NCBI GenBank assembly: GCA_023430975.1
Contig: JAEYYB010000028.1
Coordinates: 1-13,987 of the forward strand
Source of the DNA: Bacillota bacterium
Lineage (GTDB): Bacteria > Bacillota > Clostridia > Acetivibrionales > DSM-2933
Reading direction: 5' to 3'
DNA length: 13,987 bases
Of the stretch, positions 13,901 through 13,987 are shown piece by piece (position 1 is the stretch's first letter; each line of letters opens with the position of its first letter). Made by a program: the position numbers and the translations under genes. The notes beneath the pieces are model-generated. The model searched no databases. It worked only from the letters and a program-made list of their open reading frames with translations, and was not told the DNA's origin.

Positions 13901-13987
13901 GAATTACTTGAAATATTATTGCACTTTGAAAGATTTTTTTCAAAGAGAATATTTGGATATTTTGTCGGTTTTGTATGGAGTCTACTA
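13880..13987 (+). CDS. Partial ORF, unknown product, runs off the right edge
   Basis: The frame opens at ATG 13880 and stays open for 36 codons to the end of the window. GAGGT 9 nt upstream is a good ribosome binding site. The visible part begins MYIYIPIELLEILLHFERFF and continues with the aromatic-rich hydrophobic stretch FGYFVGFVWSLL, which may be the start of a membrane segment. It is divergent from the amr cassette. The visible part is too short for a family call. The start codon lies inside the loop of an inverted repeat, so translation may be controlled by RNA structure. Confidence 0.5.
   Translation, partial: MYIYIPIELLEILLHFERFFSKRIFGYFVGFVWSLL

Noticed and set aside
1..13987. CRISPR array, tRNA or rRNA
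   Set aside because: No regularly spaced direct repeats, cloverleaf-like sequence or rRNA segments were seen on reading both strands.

Overview
The window looks like chromosome of a low-GC Gram-positive bacterium of the Clostridia. The evidence is strong AGGAGG-type ribosome binding sites, AT-rich spacers, a clostridial AbrB with two CxxC pairs, a glmS ribozyme, and a cdaA-cdaR-glmM-glmS neighbourhood. A cellulolytic-type clostridium (Ruminiclostridium/Acetivibrio-like) is a guess from general resemblance only.

Layout from left to right. (1) Positions 1-3185 form an accessory segment. It holds a 5'-truncated ORF of unknown family (126-452, +), a cytoplasmic leucine-rich-repeat protein (596-1648, +), an AbrB-type regulator with its own promoter and terminator (1791-2030, +), and a frameshifted, C-terminally truncated TniQ/TnsD gene (2244-3036, -). 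The segment ends at 3185 in what reads as a Tn7-family transposon terminus: outermost TGT and two 17-bp repeats on a 20-bp period. This terminus lies 25 bp past the glmS stop codon, the place where Tn7-type elements insert after TnsD recognises the end of glmS. No tnsA, tnsB or tnsC and no opposite end is visible, so this is one edge of an element or a remnant.

(2) Positions 3211-5779 hold glmS (-) and a very long leader. The leader contains a well-formed glmS ribozyme (about 5457-5651). Between the ribozyme and glmS lie about 420 nt with no gene and at least four inverted repeats, one of them a perfect 15-bp pair.

(3) Positions 5780-11150, all on the minus strand, read cdaA (c-di-AMP synthase), cdaR (YbbR regulator), a COG2509-type FAD dehydrogenase and glmM, then glmS. 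The first three genes overlap and are probably translationally coupled. glmM and glmS are separated from them by AT-rich spacers with candidate terminator and promoter signals. Together they cover c-di-AMP signalling and the first two committed steps to UDP-GlcNAc. The FAD enzyme is an additional gene inside the usual cdaA-cdaR-glmM-glmS order.

(4) Positions 11329-13690 (-) are a compact AmmeMemoRadiSam cassette: amrB (Memo/LigB-like), amrA (AMMECR1) and amrS (radical SAM). A 35-residue single-pass membrane ORF lies immediately upstream, and its last codons contain the amrB ribosome binding site.

(5) At the right edge a divergent ORF (13880 to beyond the window, +) starts inside the loop of a 16-bp inverted repeat.

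The most notable items are the glmS-proximal Tn7-like edge with its broken tniQ, the structured spacer between ribozyme and glmS, and the small membrane ORF coupled to the AmmeMemoRadiSam genes.
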